Made by a program: the position numbers and the translations under genes. Source: Candidatus Liptonbacteria bacterium (GTDB lineage: Bacteria; Patescibacteriota; Minisyncoccia; UBA6257; 2-01-FULL-56-20). From it: a DNA stretch of 33,351 nucleotides. How positions within the stretch are numbered: the stretch's first letter is position 1; each line of letters starts with the position of its first letter. The notes beneath the pieces were generated by a model. That model saw nothing but the letters and a program-made list of their open reading frames with translations. It ran no database searches and was not told the origin of the DNA. Of the stretch, positions 16,909-25,349 are shown piece by piece. The stretch spans positions 1-33,351 of the forward strand of contig JACQKU010000019.1 in NCBI GenBank assembly GCA_016204335.1, in the 5' to 3' direction.

Positions 16909-17564
16909 ATAAAGAATATATAAAAAAATTAGAAAATATTATAAAGACTATGTTAACGCCATTGAAAGGAATTCCCTTTAATTTGGTTATAGAAAGTCTT
17001 TCTGGCAATAAAGTTATACCGTTTAATATAAACGATAAAAAAGATATAGCGCTTCTTAAAAAACTAAAACTTATAACGATAATTGCCGGGAAAGAAGTAA
17101 ATAAGCGTGGAATATTAAGACCCAGACCCAATGAAGTTGGAAATGATATAGAACCGTTCATTAAAAAAACACTAAATAGAATTGGTTATAAAGCCGATAC
17201 TCCTTTTACTTCTGGTGGAGATAAAAAATCAACCGGTTACCCCGATATTGAATTTTTAGACGAATTTGGCAGAGTTAACTATTTAGAGTGTAAAACGTTT
17301 AATATCGAAAATATTTCTACTAGTCAAAGATCTTTTTACTTGTCTCCCTCCGAAAATTTCAAAGTTACTCGAGATGCTCACCACTTTGTTGTCTCATTTG
17401 AGGTTTACGTAGTTAAAAAACGAGGGACGCTTAACGTTTACAAATGCAGAAGTTGGAAAATTTTGGATATCAATGCTTTAGAGGTTGATGTTAAATACGA
17501 GTTTAATGCGGACAATAAAAGAATGTACGGCGGCGAATTAATTCTTGCCGAAGGCAAGATATAA
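16905..17564 (+). CDS. Putative type II restriction endonuclease
   Basis: Overlaps MTase stop by 4 bp; GYPDIEFLDEFGRVNYLECKTFN matches PD...ExK. Confidence 0.83.
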   Translation: MNKEYIKKLENIIKTMLTPLKGIPFNLVIESLSGNKVIPFNINDKKDIALLKKLKLITIIAGKEVNKRGILRPRPNEVGNDIEPFIKKTLNRIGYKADTPFTSGGDKKSTGYPDIEFLDEFGRVNYLECKTFNIENISTSQRSFYLSPSENFKVTRDAHHFVVSFEVYVVKKRGTLNVYKCRSWKILDINALEVDVKYEFNADNKRMYGGELILAEGKI

Positions 17565-17585
17565 AAGGTAGCAGTTTTTATTGCA

Positions 17586-18176
17586 ATGGATACAATAGAA
17601 AATGCCAAAAAATTAGAACAAAAACTGGCCGAACTTGAAGCGCTACTCTTTATTTACGGCGAGCAATTTTCCCGCAAAAAAGCGGAGAAGGTCTTAGAAA
17701 TTAATAATAAAGAAGAACTGGATTCTCTCATTGAAGAGTTCGGCAGGCGGCTGTCCGTCGAAGGCAGGGGATTGAGTTTGCTCACTGACAACGAAAAAAT
17801 CCAGCTTGTCACGAAGCCGCAATTCGGAAAACTCCTTGAAAGTTTCGTGAAAGCCGAGTTGAGCGATGATTTGACGCCGGCGAGTTTAGAAACGCTCTCG
17901 ATTATCCTGTATCTCGGCCCCATTTCGCGCGGGGAGATTGACTATCGCCGCGGCGTCAACTCGTCGTTCACGCTGAGAAATCTTTCACTCCGAGGCCTGA
18001 TTGAAAAATCATCCGATAAAGACCAGCAGGGCGGATATCTCTATCAAGCGAGCTTCGACCTTCTGAAGCATTTGGGAATAAACAGAAAAGAAGAATTGCC
18101 GGAATATGAAAAATTCAAGTCGCTTATTAAGCCGGACGACTCGCCTAAGCCGAAAACTTTCCCCGGAGCAATATAA
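17586..18176 (+). CDS. scpB: Segregation and condensation protein B
   Basis: KLEQKLAELEALLFIYGEQFSRKKAEKVL, LTPASLETLSIILYLGPISRGEIDYRRGVNSSFTLRNLSLRGLIE. Confidence 0.92.
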   Translation: MDTIENAKKLEQKLAELEALLFIYGEQFSRKKAEKVLEINNKEELDSLIEEFGRRLSVEGRGLSLLTDNEKIQLVTKPQFGKLLESFVKAELSDDLTPASLETLSIILYLGPISRGEIDYRRGVNSSFTLRNLSLRGLIEKSSDKDQQGGYLYQASFDLLKHLGINRKEELPEYEKFKSLIKPDDSPKPKTFPGAI

Positions 18177-19324
18177 TGACCAACATTCAAAAAATTTTAT
18201 TTTCCGGAATGATTCTTCTGGCCGTTTTTTGGGGGAATCGTTTTAATAACGGCAATCAAGCGAGCGGCGGCTCGGGAAATAATCCGGCGAAATTTTCAGC
18301 CCTGGAATCCTCGCCTTTTTTGGCGCAATCCATCGGCGTAGCTCCCTTCGACTCGGCTCCCTTCGACTCGGCTCAGGGCGGGCAGGATGAATCCATCGGC
18401 GCGGTTGAACAGCCGGACCAACCGTCGAATTTAACCGGCTCTTCCTCGCCGGAAGCGGGGGCGCGGGCGCGAACCGCCGGAAATCCGGCGAATGGCGCGT
18501 ATATGCCGAATGTGCCGGAATCCGGAGTCGGCCTGCTCAGCTCGGCAATTGCGCCGTCCGCGCCGGTTTTTTACCGGTTTAAAAACGACCCGGCTCCGAA
18601 TGTCGGCGCTCAAGAAGTATTGGTGGCAGACCTTCAATCCGGCGAAACATATCTTGAAATGAATGAGAACACGCGCTGGCCCTTGGCGTCGCTTACCAAA
18701 CTGGCGACTGCGGCGGTGGTCATGGATAACGTTGATTTGAAAAGCGCGCTTACGCTTGCCTCCGCCGATTTTTCCGGCGGCGAAGAAACCGGCTTTTTCA
18801 AAACCGGCTCCGTCTACTCGGCGAGCGATGTCCTTGCGGGGATGCTTCTTCTTTCAAAAAACGAGGCGGCCGAAGCGCTTGCGAACAATTTCGGCCGCGA
18901 GAAATTTATCAATATGCTGAACGAAGCCGCCGCGGAATGGGGGATGCCGAAAACGTATTTCGCGGACCCCACCGGCCTTTCCATCGCCGACCAGTCGACT
19001 CCGCAAGACCTTAAAAAACTCGCGTTGCATTTGTATCAAAATTATCCGAAAATTCTTGAAACGACCCGGCGGAAAAGCGCGGTGATTACCGAGTTGAGTA
19101 CCGGAAAGAAAACGACTGTTTCCAATATCAATTTGTTCGCCGGCAGGAGCGACTTTTTGGGCGGCAAAACCGGCTACACGGACGACGCGAACGGCAATCT
19201 TCTTTCGATTTTTTCATATGAGCGCCGGCCGATTCTCGTTATCGTTCTCGGCACCGGCGACCGGTTCGGCGAAACGGAAAAACTTTTCAACTGGTTCAAA
19301 AATAATTTTCGCGCAAACAAATGA
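18176..19324 (+). CDS. D-alanyl-D-alanine carboxypeptidase (peptidase S11 family)
   Basis: SLTK (SxxK), SKNEAAEAL (SxN), GGKTGYTDDA (KTG). Confidence 0.92.
   Translation: MTNIQKILFSGMILLAVFWGNRFNNGNQASGGSGNNPAKFSALESSPFLAQSIGVAPFDSAPFDSAQGGQDESIGAVEQPDQPSNLTGSSSPEAGARARTAGNPANGAYMPNVPESGVGLLSSAIAPSAPVFYRFKNDPAPNVGAQEVLVADLQSGETYLEMNENTRWPLASLTKLATAAVVMDNVDLKSALTLASADFSGGEETGFFKTGSVYSASDVLAGMLLLSKNEAAEALANNFGREKFINMLNEAAAEWGMPKTYFADPTGLSIADQSTPQDLKKLALHLYQNYPKILETTRRKSAVITELSTGKKTTVSNINLFAGRSDFLGGKTGYTDDANGNLLSIFSYERRPILVIVLGTGDRFGETEKLFNWFKNNFRANK
18342..18371 (+). repeat. 15-bp direct repeat CTCCCTTCGACTCGG x2 in the linker of the carboxypeptidase gene
   Basis: 18342-18356 and 18357-18371 identical, followed by CTCAGGGCGGGCAGGATGA. 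Confidence 0.92.
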
Positions 19325-20403
19325 ATCCAATCGATCAAAACAACACTTTTCTCATAGTCAGGACGCTCGTCCTTTTTATTTTTTCGTTCGGCGTGGCGAT
19401 TCTTTCGGCGCCTTTTCTGATAAAAATTCTTTATAAAAACAAGGCGTGGAAGAAAAAGCCGAGAGAATACACTATTGGCGGCGGAAAAACGCCGATTTTC
19501 ACGAGTCTCCACGCCGAAAAAGAGGTAAGCACGCCGCGGATGGGAGGAATTCTTATCTGGTGGACAGTGCTCGCCGTGACCGGGCTGATGTTCGCCGCTT
19601 CAAAACTTTTCACCGGGCAGTTTTGGGGACAAATGAATTTTGTTTCCCGCTCGCAGACATGGCTGCCGATTTTCGCGCTCATTTCGTCTTCGCTTCTCGG
19701 ATTGATTGACGACATTCTCGTGGTCAAAAACAAAGGCAAATATGTGGGGGGCGGCATCCGGTTCAAAGTCCGGCTTTCCGTGATAGGCATCATCGCGCTT
19801 ATCGGTTCGTGGTGGTTTTATTTCAAGCTCGGCTGGTCGAGCATCTATGTGCCGTTTTACGGCAATATTCCGATTGACGGATGGTATATTCTTTTATTCG
19901 TGCTCGTGGTCTTTGCGACTTTTTCTTCAAGCGTGGTTGACGGCTTGGACGGGTTGTCCGCCGGAGTTCTTTCGCCGATTTTTGCCGCGTTCGGCATTAT
20001 CGCTTATATCCGCGGGGAGTATGACCTCGCGGCGTTCATCACGGTAATCATTGGAGCGCTCGCGACATATCTCTGGTTCAACGTTCACCCGGCGAAATTT
20101 TATATGGGGGAAACGGGCATTATGGGTCTGACCGTCACGCTCGCGGTAATCGCGTTTCTGACGAACTCGGTTATTTTCCTGCCGCTCATCGCGTTCGTTC
20201 TTGTGATTGAATCCGCTTCCGTCCTTATACAGCTCGTTTCGAAAAAGTTTTTCGGGAGAAAAATATTTTTATCGGCGCCGATTCACCATCATTTTCAGGC
20301 GCTCGGCTGGCCCGAGTCGCAGGTGACAATGCGCTTTTGGATTATCTCGGCGGTCGCCAGCGCGCTCGGCTTGGTGCTCTTCTTTTTGGCGAGGTTTTAT
20401 TAA
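19321..20403 (+). CDS. mraY: Phospho-N-acetylmuramoyl-pentapeptide-transferase
   Basis: STPRMGGILIW, VVDGLDGLSAG, GETGIMGL, SAPIHHHFQALGWPESQVTMRFWI. Confidence 0.95.
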   Translation: MNPIDQNNTFLIVRTLVLFIFSFGVAILSAPFLIKILYKNKAWKKKPREYTIGGGKTPIFTSLHAEKEVSTPRMGGILIWWTVLAVTGLMFAASKLFTGQFWGQMNFVSRSQTWLPIFALISSSLLGLIDDILVVKNKGKYVGGGIRFKVRLSVIGIIALIGSWWFYFKLGWSSIYVPFYGNIPIDGWYILLFVLVVFATFSSSVVDGLDGLSAGVLSPIFAAFGIIAYIRGEYDLAAFITVIIGALATYLWFNVHPAKFYMGETGIMGLTVTLAVIAFLTNSVIFLPLIAFVLVIESASVLIQLVSKKFFGRKIFLSAPIHHHFQALGWPESQVTMRFWIISAVASALGLVLFFLARFY

Positions 20404-20421
20404 GGTATTTTTGCAACGAGG

Positions 20422-20444
20422 TTTTCCGCGGGCGGAAAATTTTT
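20422..20444 (+). terminator. Rho-independent terminator after mraY
   Basis: TTTTCCG CGGG CGGAAAA followed by TTTTT. Confidence 0.8.
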
Positions 20445-20446
20445 CG

Positions 20447-21514
20447 TCATTTTTTCCGAACGATGCAGAACGGCGTCATTTCGTCCGATTGTCCGAGCGG
20501 ATTGTCGCGGAATAATTTGCCTATGAATGATTCCGAAATCGCCCGCGTGGATTTTCCCAGAGAGAATGCGCCGCGATAGTTGGCGTCGAGTATGACGGTC
20601 TCGCGGCCGAGACGCTCTTTGATTCTCCGCGCCGCGCCGTCCGGGTCGTTTGGCGCGAGCTTCGCGGAGTGCGCGTATTCGAGAATGAGAAAAGACATCG
20701 GGCAGTCGATTGATTTGGCGCGTTTGCCGCAGATAACGTAAAAAAGCCCTCTGATGCCGAGCGGCCGCGTAATCGCCGAGACGGCGGCGGCGAAGAGAAT
20801 GCGGAGGTAGCCCGTCTCTTCAAGAAAAAGCTGCATCGCAAGATTGGTGCCGTGGCCGAAGCCGTGAAAATCCCTCGAACCGTAGTAATTGCCGACATTG
20901 CGGGCGAGAAAGCGCGCGAGCCGGGTCGGCTTGATATCGCTCATATCGACTACCCGGCCCTGGGTAATGGCCAGAGCTTTTTCACTGACAAAAATAATAT
21001 CGCCGGGCTTGAGGTACGGACCGACATAATCTTCGACAAGCGGCAGAAGGTCGGTGTCTTTCATCGTGATGAGGCGAGTTCTGACGGGCAGACGCTGATA
21101 TGCGACACCGTCCACATCAATGTCAATTTGCTTGCCCGGGTTTGCGGTAAACCCCCACACCAAAGATTTTGGTGTGGGGGTAAATTCGCCGGAAGGTTGG
21201 CGCGGCGCGGCTGAGGCTAACGCGTCCGCAAAAGAAACTTTCTCTCCGCGGAAAACCGCGAACAATTTTTCGGCCACTTTGCGGATTTCCGCGGGGTCTT
21301 CATGGATGGCGGCGCGGGAATGAAGCAGTTCTGTCGCCTCCATGTAAAGAATGTGCGCTTCGTCAATCGCCGTTTTTGCGAACGCGGCTTCGGCAACGGA
21401 TGTGTCGCCGTCTGACACGGCCTTAACGGTCGCCGAACCGTCTTCCCTCGGCGAGTAAATAATAGAAAGACCGGTTTGGTCTTTCATCTGCGCGTATGCC
21501 TGTGATTTTTCCAT
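20447..21514 (-). CDS. Coenzyme F420-0:L-glutamate ligase (CofE)-like protein
   Basis: LPVRTRLITMKDTDLLPLVEDYVGPYLKPGDIIFVSEKALAITQGRVVDMSDIKPTRLARFLA. Confidence 0.72.
   Translation of the reverse strand: MEKSQAYAQMKDQTGLSIIYSPREDGSATVKAVSDGDTSVAEAAFAKTAIDEAHILYMEATELLHSRAAIHEDPAEIRKVAEKLFAVFRGEKVSFADALASAAPRQPSGEFTPTPKSLVWGFTANPGKQIDIDVDGVAYQRLPVRTRLITMKDTDLLPLVEDYVGPYLKPGDIIFVSEKALAITQGRVVDMSDIKPTRLARFLARNVGNYYGSRDFHGFGHGTNLAMQLFLEETGYLRILFAAAVSAITRPLGIRGLFYVICGKRAKSIDCPMSFLILEYAHSAKLAPNDPDGAARRIKERLGRETVILDANYRGAFSLGKSTRAISESFIGKLFRDNPLGQSDEMTPFCIVRKK
21151..21181. repeat. Perfect 14-bp inverted repeat with 3-nt loop inside the CofE-like CDS
   Basis: ACCCCCACACCAAA GAT TTTGGTGTGGGGGT. 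Confidence 0.96.
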
Positions 21515-21598
21515 AACTGTAGTTTAATTATATCGCACCGGGGATTATTATCCACTTGTTGTTTTGCATTATGAGAAAGAAAGAGCCATAATTTGAAC

Positions 21599-21976
21599 AT
21601 GCTTATCCGGGTATGTATGGCGAAAATCCATCGGGCGACGGTCACACAAGCCGAACTGAATTACGTCGGTTCAATTACGATAGATGAGGACTTGCTTGAT
21701 GCAAGCGGCATGAAACCGTTCCAATATGTGAATATCACAAATATCTCGAATGCGGTCTTTTGGCAGACGTATATAATGCCGGGAAAACGCGGAGAAGGGA
21801 CAATCTGCCTCAATGGCCCGCCAGCCCGACTTTTTCAAAAAGGGGACAAGATAATCATCCTTGCGGAAGCATGGCTGGAACCGTCCGAACTGAAAGATTT
21901 GAATCCCGTTGTTGTGTTCGTTGACGATAGGAATAAAGTTACCGAGGTAAAGAAACACAAGGCGATTTCGAACTGA
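21599..21976 (+). CDS. panD: Aspartate 1-decarboxylase
   Basis: AKIHRATVTQAELNYVGSITIDEDLLDASGM with the Gly-Ser self-cleavage site, and GKRGEGTICLNGPPARLFQKGDKIIILAEA. Confidence 0.92.
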   Translation: MLIRVCMAKIHRATVTQAELNYVGSITIDEDLLDASGMKPFQYVNITNISNAVFWQTYIMPGKRGEGTICLNGPPARLFQKGDKIIILAEAWLEPSELKDLNPVVVFVDDRNKVTEVKKHKAISN

Positions 21977-22161
21977 AATTGACTTTTGTCCGGTTACGAT
22001 GTTTAGTATCTTCAAGCTGTTTTGCCCACTCAATCAGGATACTCGCGCTTTACGCCGAGCGTCCCGCGTGAACATAAGCAGTAGAAACAGCGCGCACTTT
22101 TGACAACCTTTTTTCGAGTTCACCGCGCACGCGTCCGAGGGACGCAGAGGGAGACATCGCT

Positions 22162-22794
22162 ATGTCCACGATTACCACTGTCGAGGTCGTTCGACCCACT
22201 GACGCGTTGCGTCTGGCATTGCAAAATCCTCTTACCCTACTCACTCCGAAGCAGCTATTCGACTTCGAGGTCGAAGAGCTCGTGACAAAAGGGTTCGCGG
22301 CATACGACCACGCCGACTCCTTTTACAAACGCCTGCCCTCTACTGGCGTACACGTCCTGGTCCCTCCGAAGCCCAGACCATGGAATCGCGCTCACCTCAA
22401 CTACCTCGTATCGCTTATCGAGGTGGACGGTGAGAAGGGTCGCAACTATACTGACCCCGCTCACTTCAGCGACGAGGACGAAGTGAGCGATGGGCCTCAC
22501 CTCATGCTCGACGTTGATGATACGCACTATCTCAACGTCAAGCCATCGGTCTCGCGGGCGACCATCCTCGCAGAAGGTCGCCATCCGTTCTGCACATGGC
22601 GCGGGATTATCTGCGCGCTCCTCTTTCCTTGGCGCCTCCGGGGCCGCGGCTGGTATCTCGCCGGCTCAGGAGGCCGGTTTGGGCAGCTACCATGCGTTCG
22701 ATTGTTCAACGGAACGCCTATATTGAACGCGTGGTACGGCAACGCCCTTCGGGAGTTCGTCACTCCATCGTGCGGAAGTATTTGGTTGCCTTGA
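22162..22794 (+). CDS. Hypothetical protein, no family recognised
   Basis: 210-aa ORF with GGGAG ribosome-binding-like site upstream, followed by a strong hairpin. Confidence 0.65.
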   Translation: MSTITTVEVVRPTDALRLALQNPLTLLTPKQLFDFEVEELVTKGFAAYDHADSFYKRLPSTGVHVLVPPKPRPWNRAHLNYLVSLIEVDGEKGRNYTDPAHFSDEDEVSDGPHLMLDVDDTHYLNVKPSVSRATILAEGRHPFCTWRGIICALLFPWRLRGRGWYLAGSGGRFGQLPCVRLFNGTPILNAWYGNALREFVTPSCGSIWLP

Positions 22795-22811
22795 ACTCGA
22801 ATCAGTTTCAA

Positions 22812-22850
22812 CCGGTAGCATCCCTCTGGGGTGCTACCGGCGTCGTATTT
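22812..22850 (+). terminator. Hairpin terminator after the hypothetical gene
   Basis: CCGGTAGCATCCC TCT GGGGTGCTACCGG followed by CGTCGTATTTTT. Confidence 0.7.
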
Positions 22851-22862
22851 TTAGAACGTTTT

Positions 22863-22965
22863 ATCCCCACACCTTCCCGCGGAGTATTAAACCCCGCGGG
22901 GAGGATTTGAAACCACCCTTCATCTTATCGGCAAGACCGCGGGGTATTCGGGAAGGTGTGGGGAT
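22863..22965. repeat. 103-bp element with 17-bp perfect terminal inverted repeats, upstream of proS
   Basis: ATCCCCACACCTTCCCG (22863-22879) and CGGGAAGGTGTGGGGAT (22949-22965), plus internal CCGCGG-rich inverted repeats. Confidence 0.88.
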
Positions 22966-22999
22966 TTATTTATAAAATTCGTGTGTTATCATTTCAAAT

Positions 23000-24253
23000 A
23001 TGCTCCAATCCAAGCTTTTTACCAAAACAGAACGGACGTTTCCGAAAGACGAAGAGGCGGCGAACGCCCGTTTTTTGGAGCGCGCCGGTTTTATCTACAA
23101 AAATTCGGCGGGCGTGTACTCCTATCTGCCGCTCGGCTGGCGCGTGATTCAAAAGCTCGTCGCGATTATCCGCGAAGAAATGGATGCGATCGGCGGGCAG
23201 GAAATGTTTATGCCGGCTCTGCACGATAAAAGATATTTGAGCGCGACCGGCCGGTGGGACGTTGATGTCGTCTTTAAGGTGCTGGACGGAAAAAACCCGA
23301 AGCCGGCATTCAGTTTGAGTTGGACGCACGAGGAACTGATAACCGAACTCGCGTCGAAATACGTTCATTCGTACAAGGACCTGCCGTTTTCCGCTTACCA
23401 AATCCAGACAAAATTCCGGAACGAACCGCGCGCGAAGTCGGGACTTTTGCGCGGCCGCGAATTTATGATGAAAGACCTGTACAGTTTTCACCGCGACGAG
23501 GAGGACTTGGACCGTTTCTACGACATCGTTAAAGAAGCGTATTTCAACGTTTTCAAGCGTGCGGGCATACAGGCGGTCTACACGCTCGCCGCCGGAGGCG
23601 ATTTTACTTCGAGCAACACGCACGAATTTCAGGCGATTTGTCCGGTCGGCGAGGATACGATTTACGTTTGTTCGAAATGCGCGTACGCCGAGAACAAGGA
23701 AATTTCCAAATTGAGCGGCGGAGGGCGGTGTCCGAAGTGCGAAGGCAAAATAAAAGAAGAAAAAGCCATCGAGGTCGGGAACATATTTCCGCTTGGTGCA
23801 AAATATTCCGATGCATTCGACCTGCGCTACACCGACGAAAAAGGCGAAAAAAATCCAGTCGTAATGGGTTCTTACGGCATCGGGGTCAGTCGTCTGATGG
23901 CGACAGTTGTCGAGATGTATCACGACGAAAAGGGCATCGTCTGGCCGGAAAGCGTCGCGCCGTTTAAAGTTCATCTGCTCGAACTCGCTGGTGCTTCGGC
24001 CTCGCCCGCCGAAGCCGGGCGTAAGAGTGCAAAAAAAATCTATGAAGATTTACAAAAAATCGGCGTTGAAGTACTCTACGATGACAGAAAGGCGTCTGCG
24101 GGCGAAAAACTGACGGACGCGGACTTAATCGGCTTGCCGTTCCGTTTGGTGGTCAGCCCGAAAACGGGCGATAAAATTGAAGTGAAAAAACGGAATGAAG
24201 AAATTACAAAAATAATGTCCTTTGAAGAAGTTATTAAGTTATTGGGAAATTAA
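23000..24253 (+). CDS. proS: Prolyl-tRNA synthetase, without the large INS editing domain
   Basis: ERAGFIYKNSAGVYSYLPLGWRVIQKL, FRNEPRAKSGLLRGREFMMKDLYSFH, GSYGIGVSRLMATVVEMYHDEKGIVWPESVAPF. Confidence 0.95.
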   Translation: MLQSKLFTKTERTFPKDEEAANARFLERAGFIYKNSAGVYSYLPLGWRVIQKLVAIIREEMDAIGGQEMFMPALHDKRYLSATGRWDVDVVFKVLDGKNPKPAFSLSWTHEELITELASKYVHSYKDLPFSAYQIQTKFRNEPRAKSGLLRGREFMMKDLYSFHRDEEDLDRFYDIVKEAYFNVFKRAGIQAVYTLAAGGDFTSSNTHEFQAICPVGEDTIYVCSKCAYAENKEISKLSGGGRCPKCEGKIKEEKAIEVGNIFPLGAKYSDAFDLRYTDEKGEKNPVVMGSYGIGVSRLMATVVEMYHDEKGIVWPESVAPFKVHLLELAGASASPAEAGRKSAKKIYEDLQKIGVEVLYDDRKASAGEKLTDADLIGLPFRLVVSPKTGDKIEVKKRNEEITKIMSFEEVIKLLGN

Positions 24254-24288
24254 ATTATTTAGCTTCCAATAACCCAATAACTTATTAA
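24231..24288 (+). terminator. AT-rich inverted repeat overlapping the proS stop codon
   Basis: TTATTAAGTTATTGGG (24231-24246) versus CCCAATAACTTATTAA (24273-24288), 14/16 complementary. Confidence 0.4.
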
Positions 24289-24305
24289 CTTAATAACGTA
24301 ATTTC

Positions 24306-25346
24306 ATGTTCAATAATTTTTTTAAAGAAGTCGGGATTGACCTCGGAACCGCGAATACTCTCGTCTATCAGAAAAATCGGGGCTTGGCGGTGAACGAGCC
24401 GACCGTGGCCGCGATAAACAATAAAACGAATGAGATTCTCGCGGTCGGCGAAGATGCGAAAAAAATGCTCGGCAGAACCCCTGCGCACATAAGCGTCATT
24501 CGGCCGCTCGTGAACGGCGTTATTTCCGATTACGATACGACACAGGAGCTCCTTCGCCAGTTTCTCAAGCGGCTGAATCGCGGCAGCGCTTTTTCAAGCA
24601 TCAGGCGGGCGGTTTTGGCGGTTTCAGACGACCTGACGGAGGTTGAAAGAAAATCGGTTGAAGACGCGGCAGTTGCCGCGGGCTCCGCGAAAGTGTATCT
24701 CGTTTCCTCGCCGTTGACCGCGGCGTTGGGCGCAGGATTGCCGGTTGAGTCGCCTACGGCAAGTTTGATAGTCGACATCGGCGGCGGCACAACCGATATC
24801 GCCGTTATTTCTCTCGGCGGCATAGTTGTTTCAAAAACCCTCAAAGCGGCGGGCGACAGGTTCAACGATGACATCATCAGATTTATGCGGGATGAATTTC
24901 ATCTTGCAATCGGCGAATCAACCGCCGAATCGGCAAAAATCATCGTCGGGTCCGCCATTCCTCTCGATGAACGGCTGGATACTCCGGTTCGCGGCAGGGA
25001 TTTTTCCAGCGGTTTGCCGAAAGAAATAATCGTCAAAAACAGCCATATAAGAGTTGCTATTTCAAAATCGCTCCGTTCGATTGTCGATGCAATCCGGGAA
25101 GTGATTGAAACGGCGCCGCCGGAACTTGTCGGCGATATGCTGAAGCAGGGCATTTCCCTTTCGGGCGGCGGCGCGCTTCTCCGCGGATTGGACCAGCTCG
25201 TTGAGAAAGAAACAGGGGTTTCCACAAAAGTCGTCGACGAGCCGCTTGCGGCGGTTGTAAGGGGACTGCAAAGAATCGTCGATGACTTTGAAGGACACCG
25301 CGGATTTTTGGATAGTCCCTTGAAGCCGCTTGAGATTTCGCTGTGA
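24306..25346 (+). CDS. mreB: Rod shape-determining protein MreB
   Basis: EVGIDLGTANTLVYQKNRGLAVNEPTVAA, VDIGGGTTDIAVISLGGIV, GISLSGGGALLRGLDQLV. Confidence 0.97.
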   Translation: MFNNFFKEVGIDLGTANTLVYQKNRGLAVNEPTVAAINNKTNEILAVGEDAKKMLGRTPAHISVIRPLVNGVISDYDTTQELLRQFLKRLNRGSAFSSIRRAVLAVSDDLTEVERKSVEDAAVAAGSAKVYLVSSPLTAALGAGLPVESPTASLIVDIGGGTTDIAVISLGGIVVSKTLKAAGDRFNDDIIRFMRDEFHLAIGESTAESAKIIVGSAIPLDERLDTPVRGRDFSSGLPKEIIVKNSHIRVAISKSLRSIVDAIREVIETAPPELVGDMLKQGISLSGGGALLRGLDQLVEKETGVSTKVVDEPLAAVVRGLQRIVDDFEGHRGFLDSPLKPLEISL

Positions 25347-25349
25347 GTT

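Noticed and set aside
22994-23974. 326-aa antisense ORF over proS
   Set aside because: Long only because of codon bias opposite proS; proS is strongly supported on the + strand.
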